Below, piece by piece: positions 39,569-48,161 of a DNA stretch of 64,000 nt. Position numbers and translations under genes: made by a program. The notes beneath the pieces are model-generated. The model saw only the letters and a program-made list of their open reading frames with translations, searched no databases and had not been told where the DNA came from. The stretch comes from RGIG7450 sp045648785 (GTDB lineage: Bacteria > Bacillota > Clostridia > RUG12999), in assembly GCA_045648785.1 (NCBI GenBank), contig JAZROP010000018.1, positions 4,531 to 68,530 on the forward strand, in the 5' to 3' direction. Each line of letters starts with the position of its first letter. The stretch's first letter is position 1.

Positions 39569-40984
39569 TTACATTGCGGGGTTTTGAAAATTTATATCCA
39601 GTCCATCACCTAATGTTACTGGAATTTTTTCACTTTTTCTTATCACATTCGCGGCACGCATTTTAACATTTGAGTCGTCAATTGCACCGAACACAGCCGT
39701 TAAATTTTCACCAGCTGTAACATTCTGAACTATGAGATTTTCTGCCTTTGCGCCCTTGAAATACATTCCGCAAATGTGTCGTTCATGGTCCACAGGGAAG
39801 GTTTGACCGTTCCAGTTACCTTCTTTTCTGTTGTCGTCCGTTTCTTTCGCAACGACTCCAGAAGGATACATAATGTCTTTAACTGTGACATCTTTATATT
39901 CGCCTTCGCCGAAATACACTGCCGCGCCGCCATTACCATACATCTTTACATTCTCGATAACGCTGTCGCTGAGTGTGCACGCCGCACGGACTCCCATTCT
40001 TCCTCTGGAAGAAACATTTTTAACAGTAATGTTATAGGTATCACCAAGCTTTGCTTTCATGCTTTCCTCTTTGCAATAAGTATTTTCGCCTATGCGGACA
40101 GTAGCACCCGTTCTAACCCACTTTTTTCTTTCGTCGTGGTGTTTCCACAGCTTTTCTTTTGCAGGTTCTCTTTCAATATCCTCTATAATACCATCAAGCA
40201 GGATATTGTAAACCTTTTTGCCGTAATGATTAAGAAGTCTTACCAACGAATAGTTAGTTCTTGCAATAACATTTCTTATAATTACACTGTTAATAGAAGT
40301 ATCAAATTCCGGGTCCATACTGTCGTCGTAAATACTTCTCAGGCAAGTGAGCGCAACAACATCATCGCCCGTTACACCTGTGATATTTTCAATAATAAAA
40401 TCGCTGCAGCCTGTGCGCAGGTCAATGCCATCCTGGTTGCGGAAAGTACAAGGTGCGTAGAAATCTATATTTGAAACTCTGCCGTGGGTGCAGTAATGGA
40501 ATACAAACGCCCAGTAGCGCTGATTTTTCACTCTTACATTATCTATGCTTATTCTTTCGCAATTGATAAAATTAAACATACTGTTCTGTGTAATATGGGG
40601 CAGACCGTTTTTGTTATGATTTTCTTCTGTCAGTTTGCTTACGCAGTTGCCACCGTCAAGCAAAACACCACCCACACCATAGATGTGAATATCTTTCTGT
40701 GTTCCGGCTTTTGTATATGCCTCCGGTGTTCCGAAATTGGAGTTTGTGAATAGGTTGGTATAAACTCCATCAGCCTGAACAATATGACAACCCTCAAGAC
40801 ATACGGATGAACCAGAGTGAAGCCGGATTGCTTTTGTAATTGTCCAAAGCGATTCTCCCGTTCTTTCGTTAAATGCAGGAACAACCGCAATTCCGCGAAT
40901 TCTTGTTGCTTCATCAACGGCCGCCTGAATCATTGCACTGTCATTTTCAAGATGTTTATATTTGTTTGCTGATACATAACTCAT
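39569..40984 (-). CDS. GH28-like right-handed beta-helix protein (polygalacturonase-like)
   Basis: A 471-residue intracellular protein (no signal peptide) with a right-handed beta-helix repeat pattern and the GH28 motifs NQDGIDLRTG near 193-202 and TGDDVVAL near 213-220. The second pair of motifs (GHG and RIK) is less clear. Such cytoplasmic GH28 relatives act on oligogalacturonides or related plant glycans. The ATG at 40984 is chosen for GGAGGG 9 bases upstream. It begins only about 22 bases after the terminator of the rplU-prp-rpmA operon and has no obvious own promoter. Confidence 0.72.
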   Translation of the reverse strand: MSYVSANKYKHLENDSAMIQAAVDEATRIRGIAVVPAFNERTGESLWTITKAIRLHSGSSVCLEGCHIVQADGVYTNLFTNSNFGTPEAYTKAGTQKDIHIYGVGGVLLDGGNCVSKLTEENHNKNGLPHITQNSMFNFINCERISIDNVRVKNQRYWAFVFHYCTHGRVSNIDFYAPCTFRNQDGIDLRTGCSDFIIENITGVTGDDVVALTCLRSIYDDSMDPEFDTSINSVIIRNVIARTNYSLVRLLNHYGKKVYNILLDGIIEDIEREPAKEKLWKHHDERKKWVRTGATVRIGENTYCKEESMKAKLGDTYNITVKNVSSRGRMGVRAACTLSDSVIENVKMYGNGGAAVYFGEGEYKDVTVKDIMYPSGVVAKETDDNRKEGNWNGQTFPVDHERHICGMYFKGAKAENLIVQNVTAGENLTAVFGAIDDSNVKMRAANVIRKSEKIPVTLGDGLDINFQNPAM

Positions 40985-41006
40985 AACCTTTCCCTCCAAA
41001 AAAAAC

Positions 41007-41048
41007 ATCGCTAAACAGAACTGCAAAAATGCAATTCTATTTAGCGAT
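41007..41048 (-). terminator. Terminator after rpmA and before the GH28-like gene
   Basis: Two 19-base arms (41048-41030 and 41025-41007) pair at all positions if two G-U pairs are allowed, with a 4-base loop. A run of eight T follows and runs into GGAGGG, the ribosome-binding site of the GH28-like gene. Confidence 0.88.
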
Positions 41049-41059
41049 AAAACACTTAA

Positions 41060-41341
41060 TTAAGCATTAGGATAAACGCTTACCTGTTTTTTGTCTCTGC
41101 CGAGACGCTCAAATTTAACTTTGCCCGTTACCAGAGCGAACAATGTGTCGTCACTACCCTTGCCAACATTTGTGCCGGGGTGAATTTTTGTTCCTCTCTG
41201 TCTAACAAGAATGTTACCTGCCAGTACTGTCTGACCGTCAGCTCTTTTTACACCAAGTCTTTTGGATTCGCTGTCACGACCGTTCTTTGTACTACCAACA
41301 CCCTTTTTGTGAGCAAAAAACTGTAAATTTAAATTTAACAT
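41060..41341 (-). CDS. rpmA: Ribosomal protein L27 with cleavable N-terminus
   Basis: A 93-residue L27. It begins MLNLNLQFFAHKKGVGSTKN. The first nine residues (through LQFF) are the Firmicute extension removed by Prp before ribosome assembly; mature L27 starts at A10 and reaches into the peptidyl-transferase centre. GNILVRQRGTKIHPG is the conserved core. It overlaps prp by 7 bases. Confidence 0.97.
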   Translation of the reverse strand: MLNLNLQFFAHKKGVGSTKNGRDSESKRLGVKRADGQTVLAGNILVRQRGTKIHPGTNVGKGSDDTLFALVTGKVKFERLGRDKKQVSVYPNA

Positions 41342-41676
41342 TTTTTTACCTCCGTTTTTAAAGTTAAGAAATCTTCGTACTGTTTGCTTACCGATTGCAC
41401 AATCTTAAAAAAGCCGTCCATCATAGGTTTTATGATTTCCTTTTCTTTTTCAGACAAATCTTTAGGCAATCTACAGGCTATTTCGGCATCACCGAGAACC
41501 TTAAATGAAGCTTTTTCTTCACCGATTACCTGTGCAATCTGAAGTTCAAGCATCTGGATGCTTGCGGAAACCGCCGCACAGACAATATCACTACCCTCTT
41601 CGGAATAACCGGAGTGTCCGTAAACCGAAAATCCTGTGATATTACCATCATCCAATGCAAATTTTACGGTTGTCAT
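41335..41676 (-). CDS. prp: Ribosomal-processing cysteine protease Prp
   Basis: A 113-residue Prp (YsxB) protease that removes the N-terminal extension of L27. The catalytic His and Cys are in GHSGYSEEGSDIVCAAVSA (residues about 20-38). It lies between rplU and rpmA, the standard arrangement in lineages whose L27 needs processing. Confidence 0.96.
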   Translation of the reverse strand: MTTVKFALDDGNITGFSVYGHSGYSEEGSDIVCAAVSASIQMLELQIAQVIGEEKASFKVLGDAEIACRLPKDLSEKEKEIIKPMMDGFFKIVQSVSKQYEDFLTLKTEVKKC

Positions 41677-41679
41677 AGC

Positions 41680-42039
41680 TTAGTTTTCTTCTGCTACTGC
41701 TTCAGCTTCAGCCTTGGGAGCTCTGGGCTTAGCAGTTTTGATAGCCTTGATTTCAATTTTGTCAAGGGGCTGTCTGTGTCCCTGGCGTTTGTGATAACCT
41801 TTTTTAGGTTTGTATTTGAAAATTCTTACTTTGTTGCCTTTAACGCTTTCAAGTACAGTAGCTTCAACAGAAACACCTTTTACTGTAGGAGCACCGATTT
41901 TTGTGTTTTCACCGTCAACAACTGCAAGAACATCAAATTTAACCTTTTTTCCAGCTTCAACACCAAGTTTTTCAACGAGAATTACATCGCCTTTTTCAAC
42001 TTTGTACTGTTTACCGCCGGTTTCGATTACTGCGTACAT
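41680..42039 (-). CDS. rplU: Ribosomal protein L21
   Basis: A 119-residue L21 with MYAVIETGGKQYKVEKGD at the N-terminus and the basic C-terminal FKYKPKKGYHKRQGHRQ. A C-terminal Ala/Glu-rich tail (KAEAEAVAEEN) is present. The ATG at 42039 is used because GGAGG lies 8 bases upstream; the ATG at 42054 overlaps that site. It is the first gene of the L21-Prp-L27 operon, with a strong promoter and a structured leader. Confidence 0.96.
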   Translation of the reverse strand: MYAVIETGGKQYKVEKGDVILVEKLGVEAGKKVKFDVLAVVDGENTKIGAPTVKGVSVEATVLESVKGNKVRIFKYKPKKGYHKRQGHRQPLDKIEIKAIKTAKPRAPKAEAEAVAEEN

Positions 42040-42044
42040 ATCTT

Positions 42045-42122
42045 TTTCCTCCATCCTTCCTTACTCGCCGGACTGCCGGGTACCGAAAATCGGATTTATA
42101 ACCCGTCCCGTGCGGCTAATAC
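42045..42122 (-). promoter_or_regulatory. Structured leader of rplU (L21-leader type)
   Basis: The about 75-base leader on the minus strand can fold with CCGA-TTT-TCGG inside CGGGT ... ACCCG and a following CCGGCAGTCCGG hairpin just upstream of the ribosome-binding site. GCCGCACGGGACGGGTT resembles the Firmicute L21 leader, thought to be an autoregulatory site. The match is by eye only. Confidence 0.55.
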
Positions 42123-42125
42123 AGT

Positions 42126-42154
42126 ATTGTATCATAAAAATCATTCTGTGTCAA
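42126..42154 (-). promoter_or_regulatory. Promoter of rplU-prp-rpmA
   Basis: TTGACA (42154-42149) and TACAAT (42131-42126), spacer 17. Confidence 0.8.
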
Positions 42155-42166
42155 TAGTAAAACGCT

Positions 42167-42756
42167 TTATTTTATGTATTTTTCAGAAATTTTCCCCACA
42201 AGCATTATAAGCGCAAGTGGTGGAAGCGCTAGACCAAGGAACAACGATAGTGCTCCCTACTCATTTTTAACTAGTTTTGGGTAAACTGTTTTTGCAATAA
42301 ATACATTGCACGCTCCAACAACAACTAAAATAGTGTTAAGGAGAGTCAATGCCGTACCTGCATAATAAAGCGCTCTTGCTCTGTGTTTTGGCGAAAGCTG
42401 AGTGGAGAATATTTTAAACATCCCCGGCCATACCGCTGCCTGAATTATTTCGTTGAAAACCCATGCGCCCATCATAACATAATAGTTCTAATTGATGAAA
42501 ATCACAGCATTTGCAATCGCCGCTCCGGCAAAGCCAATGAAAATCAGTTTATAGGGCGAATACTTATCTGCCAGAATGCCGCTGTAATGGCTCCCGTCTG
42601 AGATTTTGTAAATAGTCCTTCGGCTACAATGGAGGCTATTGCCGCATTGTAACACATTTTTGTCATATAAATTACCGCATATAATACCCATGCAAAAATG
42701 AAAAGAAAAATGCTTTTCTTCTCATTTTCAAGGTATTTTACTTTAATTGCCTTCAA
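42167..42756 (-). pseudogene. Broken MFS (sugar/phosphate permease-like) transporter
   Basis: Pieces of one transporter are spread over several frames. MKAIKVKYLENEKKSIFLF ... TGAITAAFW from the start at 42756 is followed by a frameshift to GILADKYSPYKLIFIGFAGA, a stop after VIFIN, then MMGAWVFNEIIQAAVWPGMF ... VGACNVFIAK, another stop, and a final LGLALPPLALIMLVG ... ending at 42167. Only about 190 codons remain of a protein of about 400, so large parts are deleted. It starts 4 bases after the alpha-mannosidase stop, so it was the next gene of that operon. Exact substrate unknown. Confidence 0.75.
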
Positions 42757-42760
42757 AAAT

Positions 42761-45700
42761 TTATGCCCTTTTTATGCGGAAGGTTTTTATTTCATAAGGC
42801 TTCATCGTAACTTCAAAAGTATTTCCGTCAGCTTTAATCTGTGCAAATTCTTCAGCTTCAACAAAATCCGATTCACTAACTGATTTTATGTCAAAACCCG
42901 TTTCAATTTTTACATTTGTCCTTCTGCCACAGGCTTCGTATGCTCTCACAATGATATCCTCACCATCCTGAGCTTCTTTAACTGCAGAAATTATAACATT
43001 TTCTACGCTTGAGGAAATAAAGCTGTAGTTTGCCGGCAGATTTCCTTTTCCCTCAGATTTTGCCGCTATAAGCGGACAGTTAAGTGCAAACGCCTCTTTT
43101 ACAACGCCGCCCTCCTGCCAGCTTCCACTGTGTGCCATAAGGGAATATGTGAACTCGTGCTTACCTATATCAGCATTTTCATTGGGATATGTGCCACATT
43201 TTAAAAGTGTAAGCCCCATTACACCGTCGTGAATGTCACAGCCATACTTACAGTCATTAAGCAGTGCAACCCCGTAGCCATTTTCTGAATAATCCATCCA
43301 TTTATGAGCACAAACCTCAAATTTTGCTGCTTCCCAGGAGGTATTCATGTGGGTGGGGCGTTCCACCGCACCATACTGAATTTCAAATGTTGCTTTTCCG
43401 GCATCAATATCGACAGGAAAAAGACTGCGGAGTATGATATGATGTTCATTCCAGTCAATATCATTTTTTATGTCAATTCTGGGGGTATTGCCGTAAACAG
43501 TAATGGACTGGCAAATGGTGGAATTCATAAACTTCTTTGTGATTTTCAATGAATTTCCGCATATTTCGGTTGAAACTACATCGCCAACCTCCCATTTCTG
43601 CTCAGGATAATATGCGCACATCTCCCAGTTATCAAATTTAAACGGGTGATCGTCGTAAGCATAGATAACATTGCCACGCTCGCCCGGCTTTAACATCTCT
43701 CTGGAATTTTTCTTGTCAAAAATTCTCGAAAATGCACCTTTTTCATCAATTTCAAGAATATAATAGTCATTTTCTATGCGATTTTCACTTATGCTGATGT
43801 CCTCTGCCAACAGATTATCTTTTACCACCTTGTAGCCGTAGGCCGGAATATTTTCCGCAAAAATGCGTTTTCCGTCAAATTCAACCTCCTCACTTCTTTC
43901 AAAGCTTGTGGGGTTGTAAACAAGCACACCTTTTTCACAAACATTTTCAGCAATGTTAGAAATTGCGTCCCTGGAAAGATTTGTGTTTTCGGAAATTACC
44001 TGAGCATAATCTCTGTCCGAATCTTCATAAACCTCTTTAATTGATGAGCCAGGGATTATATCATGGAACTGATTTAACAGCACCTTTTCCCACGAATTAT
44101 AAAGACTTTCTTTAGGGTATTTTCCGCCTGTCAGTTCTTTATTTATCAGCGACACGGTTTCTGTGTGTGCAAGCAGATGTTCACACATTCTGTTGAATTT
44201 TTTATTTTTCGCCATGCTTGTATATGTACCGCGGTGCATTTCAAGATAAAGTTCGCCAACCCATTTAGGTAGTTTTTTCCCTTTTACATTTTCTTTTATT
44301 CTGGCAATGCAGTCTGCCGCCTTTGTCAGCCTTGATGTGGGGCTTCCAGGAATGGATTTGGCTGTTCTGCGTTGGAATTCAAGCATTTCTTCGTTGGCAC
44401 CACCGCCACCATCACCATAGCCGTAACTTGTTAAAATCTCATTATTTATATCTTTCTGATGATATTTTCTCCAGGAATATTCAAGGGTAAGTGGCTGAAT
44501 GGATGCACTATAGGTTGAAAACCTTTCTACCTTTTCAAGACTTACATTGGGGTGTGCACCGATTATGAACTGAGTAAAAATCTCAGTGCCGTCAATTCCC
44601 TGCCAATTAAATGTGTCATATGGAATTGTATTATATTCATTCCAGCTGATTTTGGATGTGACAAATGTGTCAATACCCGATTTTTTAAGAATCTGAGGAA
44701 GTGCCGCGCTATAACCAAAAACATCAGGCAGCCACAAAATTTTCGATTCCTTGCCAAATTCTTCTTTTATAAATCTTTTGCCATGAAGAATCTGTCGGAT
44801 GAGACTCTCGCCGCTTGAAAGATTACAATCCGCCTCAAGCCACATTGCGCCCTCAACTTCCCATCTGCCCTCTTTTACCTTTTCCTTAATTTTTTCATAA
44901 AGTTCGGGTTCTTCTTCTTTTACAAACTTATAAAGCTGAGGCTGACTTGATGTGAAAATATATTCGGGATATCTGTCCATCAAATCTATTACAGACGCAA
45001 AGCTGCGGACAGCTTTCTGCCGTGTCTGCTCTAAATTCCACAGCCACGCCACATCTATATGAGTGCTTCCAACACAACCAACTATTGGACCGCCTTCGCG
45101 ATAACCGCAATATTTACCGTAAAATTCTTTTTCCATATACTCGTTTGCCGCTTGGCAGGAATTAAGATAGTCCTCCGAGCCGGGCAAACGCAAATCTATC
45201 ATGTTAAGGGTTGCTGTGAGATAGTTTTCTATTTTTATTCTGTAGTCGTTATCCTCAGGATGCATTTTTGCCGCAACAAGCGCAGCCCTCAGGTTAAAGT
45301 AGAGGCTTTGCAGATTATGATTGTGCATGCAGAGCACAGGCTTTATCTCGGTTTTATTCTGTTGCATACCAGAATATGCGCGCATTTCAATCACATATTT
45401 ATCCCCTGCTTTTGCCTTCTGCGAAAGATAAATAAGTCTGTGGTTTGAATCTATTCCACATTTTATATGCCCGTTCACATAAGCAGCCATCTGAGTCTCA
45501 CTTCTCGCCCAGCTGTCCCTTGCGGTTTCTTTGAATTCAACAACAGCAGTTTTGCCGTCAAGTTCTTCAGGGATTGTTACCTCAAATTTAAACCATCCCC
45601 ATATATCATAACCGCCCCACGCCGAGCCATCGTATTTCTCCCAATTCTCTGTTTTTTCCTTGCCGTGAGATACAAAAATTTCTTCAACCGCTTTCTGTTT

Positions 45701-45766
45701 GGAATTGATTGTATCTGCGATAGCATTGATGTATTCCTGAGTTCTTTCAATAATAAAATTCTGCAT
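42761..45766 (-). CDS. Alpha-mannosidase (glycoside hydrolase family 38)
   Basis: A 1001-residue cytoplasmic GH38 enzyme. An N-terminal beta-rich domain (about 1-200) precedes the catalytic barrel. GSTHIDVAWLWNLEQT near 229-244 gives the zinc ligands His and Asp, and LWLPDVFGYSAALPQIL near 345-361 the nucleophile Asp. HRGTYTS lies near 520. The C-terminal beta domains end in YEIKTFRIKRA. Family members release alpha-mannose from manno-oligosaccharides or N-glycan fragments. The gene looks intact, but its downstream transporter and an upstream gene are broken. A palindromic operator overlaps its promoter. Confidence 0.93.
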   Translation of the reverse strand: MQNFIIERTQEYINAIADTINSKQKAVEEIFVSHGKEKTENWEKYDGSAWGGYDIWGWFKFEVTIPEELDGKTAVVEFKETARDSWARSETQMAAYVNGHIKCGIDSNHRLIYLSQKAKAGDKYVIEMRAYSGMQQNKTEIKPVLCMHNHNLQSLYFNLRAALVAAKMHPEDNDYRIKIENYLTATLNMIDLRLPGSEDYLNSCQAANEYMEKEFYGKYCGYREGGPIVGCVGSTHIDVAWLWNLEQTRQKAVRSFASVIDLMDRYPEYIFTSSQPQLYKFVKEEEPELYEKIKEKVKEGRWEVEGAMWLEADCNLSSGESLIRQILHGKRFIKEEFGKESKILWLPDVFGYSAALPQILKKSGIDTFVTSKISWNEYNTIPYDTFNWQGIDGTEIFTQFIIGAHPNVSLEKVERFSTYSASIQPLTLEYSWRKYHQKDINNEILTSYGYGDGGGGANEEMLEFQRRTAKSIPGSPTSRLTKAADCIARIKENVKGKKLPKWVGELYLEMHRGTYTSMAKNKKFNRMCEHLLAHTETVSLINKELTGGKYPKESLYNSWEKVLLNQFHDIIPGSSIKEVYEDSDRDYAQVISENTNLSRDAISNIAENVCEKGVLVYNPTSFERSEEVEFDGKRIFAENIPAYGYKVVKDNLLAEDISISENRIENDYYILEIDEKGAFSRIFDKKNSREMLKPGERGNVIYAYDDHPFKFDNWEMCAYYPEQKWEVGDVVSTEICGNSLKITKKFMNSTICQSITVYGNTPRIDIKNDIDWNEHHIILRSLFPVDIDAGKATFEIQYGAVERPTHMNTSWEAAKFEVCAHKWMDYSENGYGVALLNDCKYGCDIHDGVMGLTLLKCGTYPNENADIGKHEFTYSLMAHSGSWQEGGVVKEAFALNCPLIAAKSEGKGNLPANYSFISSSVENVIISAVKEAQDGEDIIVRAYEACGRRTNVKIETGFDIKSVSESDFVEAEEFAQIKADGNTFEVTMKPYEIKTFRIKRA

Positions 45767-45786
45767 AAATTTACTCTCCTATAAAA

Positions 45787-45820
45787 ATGTGGTATAACCC
45801 TAATTAGGATTATACCACAT
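45787..45820 (-). promoter_or_regulatory. 34-bp palindromic operator over the alpha-mannosidase promoter
   Basis: Left arm ATGTGGTATAACCC (45787-45800), centre TAATTA, right arm GGATTATACCACAT (45807-45820). One pair of 14 mismatches, so the whole element is almost perfectly symmetric. It covers the -10 box and the likely transcription start (45800-45805), as expected for a repressor that blocks RNA polymerase. The length and symmetry suggest a dimeric HTH repressor such as a GntR- or LacI-type protein; no regulator gene is nearby. A minor alternative is an RNA hairpin for an upstream transcript, since TTTTT follows it. Confidence 0.65.
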
Positions 45821-45836
45821 ATAAAAAGCATGTCAA
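45809..45836 (-). promoter_or_regulatory. Promoter of the alpha-mannosidase gene
   Basis: TTGACA (45836-45831) and TATAAT (45814-45809), spacer 16, with TGTGG before the -10 box. The extended -10 element is itself half of the palindrome. Confidence 0.78.
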
Positions 45837-45861
45837 TACAAAATTTGTTAGAAAAGCAAAA

Positions 45862-46330
45862 TTATTCAAAAATTTTAATAAGGTCATTACCCTTTCTGAA
45901 CTTAGGCAAAATTATATTAAGTTCATACTCAAGCTGACGGAGTTTCCAACGGAGTGCGTCCTCGTCGGCAGTGTATTCCATACTTGGTTCCCAACCAAAT
46001 CGCGAATCCTGCTGTGCTATTGGAATTGTTTCCTTAACATTTATTTTCCCTCAAGCCGGAATGGATATGCAGGTCCGATTCTGTATCCGCCATACTGGTC
46101 CTCGTTTGTAGGACAGTAGTGGGTGATTGCTTTGTCAAAACAGTCGGTTGCCTTTTTAACTTCTGCCGTTTTCAACATCCATTCCTTTGGATGCCTGAGC
46201 AAACCAGTCATCTGCTTCGATTGTATTTGTCTGGGGACCGCCAACGGCATAGCTAGAGCATCCGTACCATACTGTAGGCAGACTTTATGCAATCGGCTAT
46301 CTCAAAGGCTTACTTGAAATGTTAGGATAA
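45862..46330 (-). pseudogene. Remnants of one or two glycan-metabolism genes
   Basis: On the minus strand, fragments of a single protein appear in shifting frames: SSYAVGGPQTNTIEADDWFA near 46200-46255, then DCFDKAITHYCPTNEDQYGG and YRIGPAYPFRLE down to 46043, then QQDSRFGWEPSMEYTADED and a terminal RKGNDLIKIFE with stop at 45862-45864. I do not recognise the family with certainty; the setting suggests a glycosidase or sugar-processing enzyme. On the plus strand, 46274-46330 reads VGRLYAIGYLKGLLEMLG followed by stop, which looks like the C-terminus of a different gene. The junction therefore probably marks an old deletion between oppositely oriented genes. Confidence 0.5.
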
Positions 46331-46333
46331 AAA

Positions 46334-46359
46334 ATACGCAACCTTTAGCGGTTGCGTAT
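46334..46359. terminator. Terminator of fhs
   Basis: ATACGCAACC / GGTTGCGTAT stem with a 6-base loop and A/T runs on both sides, 20 bases beyond the fhs stop. Confidence 0.88.
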
Positions 46360-46379
46360 TTTTTATATTAGCTTGTTTC

Positions 46380-48050
46380 TTAAAAAAGCCCTGTTATTTT
46401 ACCATTACTGTCTATGTCAATACTATTTGCCGCCGGAGTTTTGGGAAGCCCGGGCATTGTCATTATTGTTCCTGTGAGAACAACCACAAACCCTGCACCT
46501 GCAGAAACTCTTGCTTCTGTTACGGTAACCTCAAAACCTTCCGGTCTGCCGAGTGCTGTAGCATCATCGGACAGCGAATACTGGTTTTTCGCCATGCAAA
46601 CCGGCAGATTACCATATCCCAGCGCTTCAATTCTCGCAATTTGCTGAGATGCAGCCGCAGTATAGTTTACACCTTTTCCGCCATAAACCTTTGTTACAAC
46701 TGCATTGATTTTATCCTTAATGGGCAGTTCAAGCTCGTAGAAAGGTTTATAGGGAACAGTTTCTTTATCTGTAACCTCAACAATTTTCTTTGCAAGCTCC
46801 GTTGCGCCATCGCCACCTTTTGCAAAACCTTCACATTTAACACAGCTTACGCCGTAGCTTGCACAGAATTCTTCAACCGCTTTAGCTTCATCATCTGTAT
46901 CTGTAGCAAAGGAATTTAATGTAACAATAGGCTCTATACCGCAGGATTTAATGTTTTCGATATGTTTACCAAGGTTAGGCAGACCTTTCTTAAGTGCTTC
47001 AACATTCTCCTGTGAAAGGTCCTCTTTTTTGACTCCACCATTATATTTAAGTGCACGAATTGTAGCAACAATTACTATTGCCGCAGGATTAAGTCCCGCT
47101 TTACGGCATTTGATGTCCAGGAATTTTTCTCCGCCTAAGTCGGCACCGAAGCCTGCTTCTGTTATGCAGTAATCTGCAAGTTTGAGTGCAAGTTTTGTTG
47201 CCGTCACGCTGTTACATCCGTGTGCAATATTTGCAAAAGGACCACCGTGCATAAGGCATGGTGTGTTTTCAAGAGTCTGTACAAGGTTTGGTTTTATGGC
47301 ATCCTTTAAAAGCACAGCCATTGAGCCTACTGCTTTAAGGTCCGCCGCTGTAACCGGTTTGTTGTCGTATGTATATGCGACAATTATTTTACCAAGTCTT
47401 TCTTTTAAATCTTCAATACCCTCAGCGAGGCATACAATAGCCATTATTTCTGATGCAACCGTAATCTGAAATCCGTCCTGGCGGGTAACGCCGTCAACCT
47501 CTCTGCCCATCCCGCAGACAATGTTGCGAAGCGCTCTTTCGTTCATGTCCATAACGCGTTTCCAGACAATTCTCTTTGGGTCGATACCCAGCTCGTTGCC
47601 CTGATAAATGTGGTTATCCAGAAGTGCAGATAAAAGATTATTTGCTGCTGTCATAGCATGAATGTCGCCCGTAAAATGAAGATTTATGTCCTCCATGGGC
47701 ACAACCTGAGCATAACCGCCACCTGCAGCTCCACCCTTTACACCAAATACAGGACCGAGCGAAGGTTCTCTGAGCGCAATAATAGCATTTTTACCTATTT
47801 TCGCAAAAGCCTGGCCTATTCCAACTGTCGTAGTGGTTTTTCCTTCACCGGCCGGTGTGGGATTTATCGCTGTTACAAGTATCAGTTTACCATCCTTATT
47901 TGCTTTTGATTTTTCAATAGCATCCCAGCTGATTTTCGCTTTGTATTTTCCGTAAAGCTCCAAATTGTCAGCCGTAATTCCAATTTTTTCAGCAACCTCT
48001 GTTATGGGTAGCATGCTACAGCTTTCAGCAATTTCAATATCTGTTTTCAT
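46380..48050 (-). CDS. fhs: Formate-tetrahydrofolate ligase
   Basis: A 556-residue ATP-dependent enzyme making 10-formyl-THF, a step of the Wood-Ljungdahl methyl branch and of purine and initiator-tRNA formylation. The P-loop NPTPAGEGKTTTTVG is near residues 63-77, followed by REPSLGPVFGVKGGAAGGGY. Length and motifs are complete. The gene stands alone, with a promoter and DnaA boxes upstream. One enzyme does not show that the organism is an acetogen. Confidence 0.96.
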   Translation of the reverse strand: MKTDIEIAESCSMLPITEVAEKIGITADNLELYGKYKAKISWDAIEKSKANKDGKLILVTAINPTPAGEGKTTTTVGIGQAFAKIGKNAIIALREPSLGPVFGVKGGAAGGGYAQVVPMEDINLHFTGDIHAMTAANNLLSALLDNHIYQGNELGIDPKRIVWKRVMDMNERALRNIVCGMGREVDGVTRQDGFQITVASEIMAIVCLAEGIEDLKERLGKIIVAYTYDNKPVTAADLKAVGSMAVLLKDAIKPNLVQTLENTPCLMHGGPFANIAHGCNSVTATKLALKLADYCITEAGFGADLGGEKFLDIKCRKAGLNPAAIVIVATIRALKYNGGVKKEDLSQENVEALKKGLPNLGKHIENIKSCGIEPIVTLNSFATDTDDEAKAVEEFCASYGVSCVKCEGFAKGGDGATELAKKIVEVTDKETVPYKPFYELELPIKDKINAVVTKVYGGKGVNYTAAASQQIARIEALGYGNLPVCMAKNQYSLSDDATALGRPEGFEVTVTEARVSAGAGFVVVLTGTIMTMPGLPKTPAANSIDIDSNGKITGLF

Positions 48051-48080
48051 AAAAAGTCAACTCTCCTTCAGGTTACATAA

Positions 48081-48108
48081 ATTTTATGGTTTTGCACATT
48101 TTCCACAA
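48081..48108 (-). promoter_or_regulatory. Promoter of fhs overlapped by a DnaA box
   Basis: TTGTGG (48108-48103) and TAAAAT (48086-48081), spacer 16. The -35 box lies in the DnaA-box-like TTTTCCACA at 48099-48107 read on the other strand. Confidence 0.5.
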
Positions 48109-48161
48109 GGTTATCCACAGCAAACAAGCGTTTTTGTGTGTATTTTCGCGAGTTATCCACA
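48099..48161 (+). promoter_or_regulatory. Cluster of three DnaA boxes
   Basis: TTATCCACA at 48111-48119 and again at 48153-48161 match the DnaA-box consensus exactly; TTTTCCACA at 48099-48107 differs by one base. All three have the same orientation. They fill the 154-base gap between tsaD and fhs. No AT-rich unwinding region, dnaA or dnaN is present, so this is a DnaA-binding or DnaA-regulated site rather than a full oriC. Confidence 0.65.

Noticed and set aside
45787..45820. Palindrome as a plain intrinsic terminator
   Set aside because: A consensus promoter lies inside it and would start transcription in the middle of the palindrome; an operator explains the layout better, though a double role cannot be excluded.
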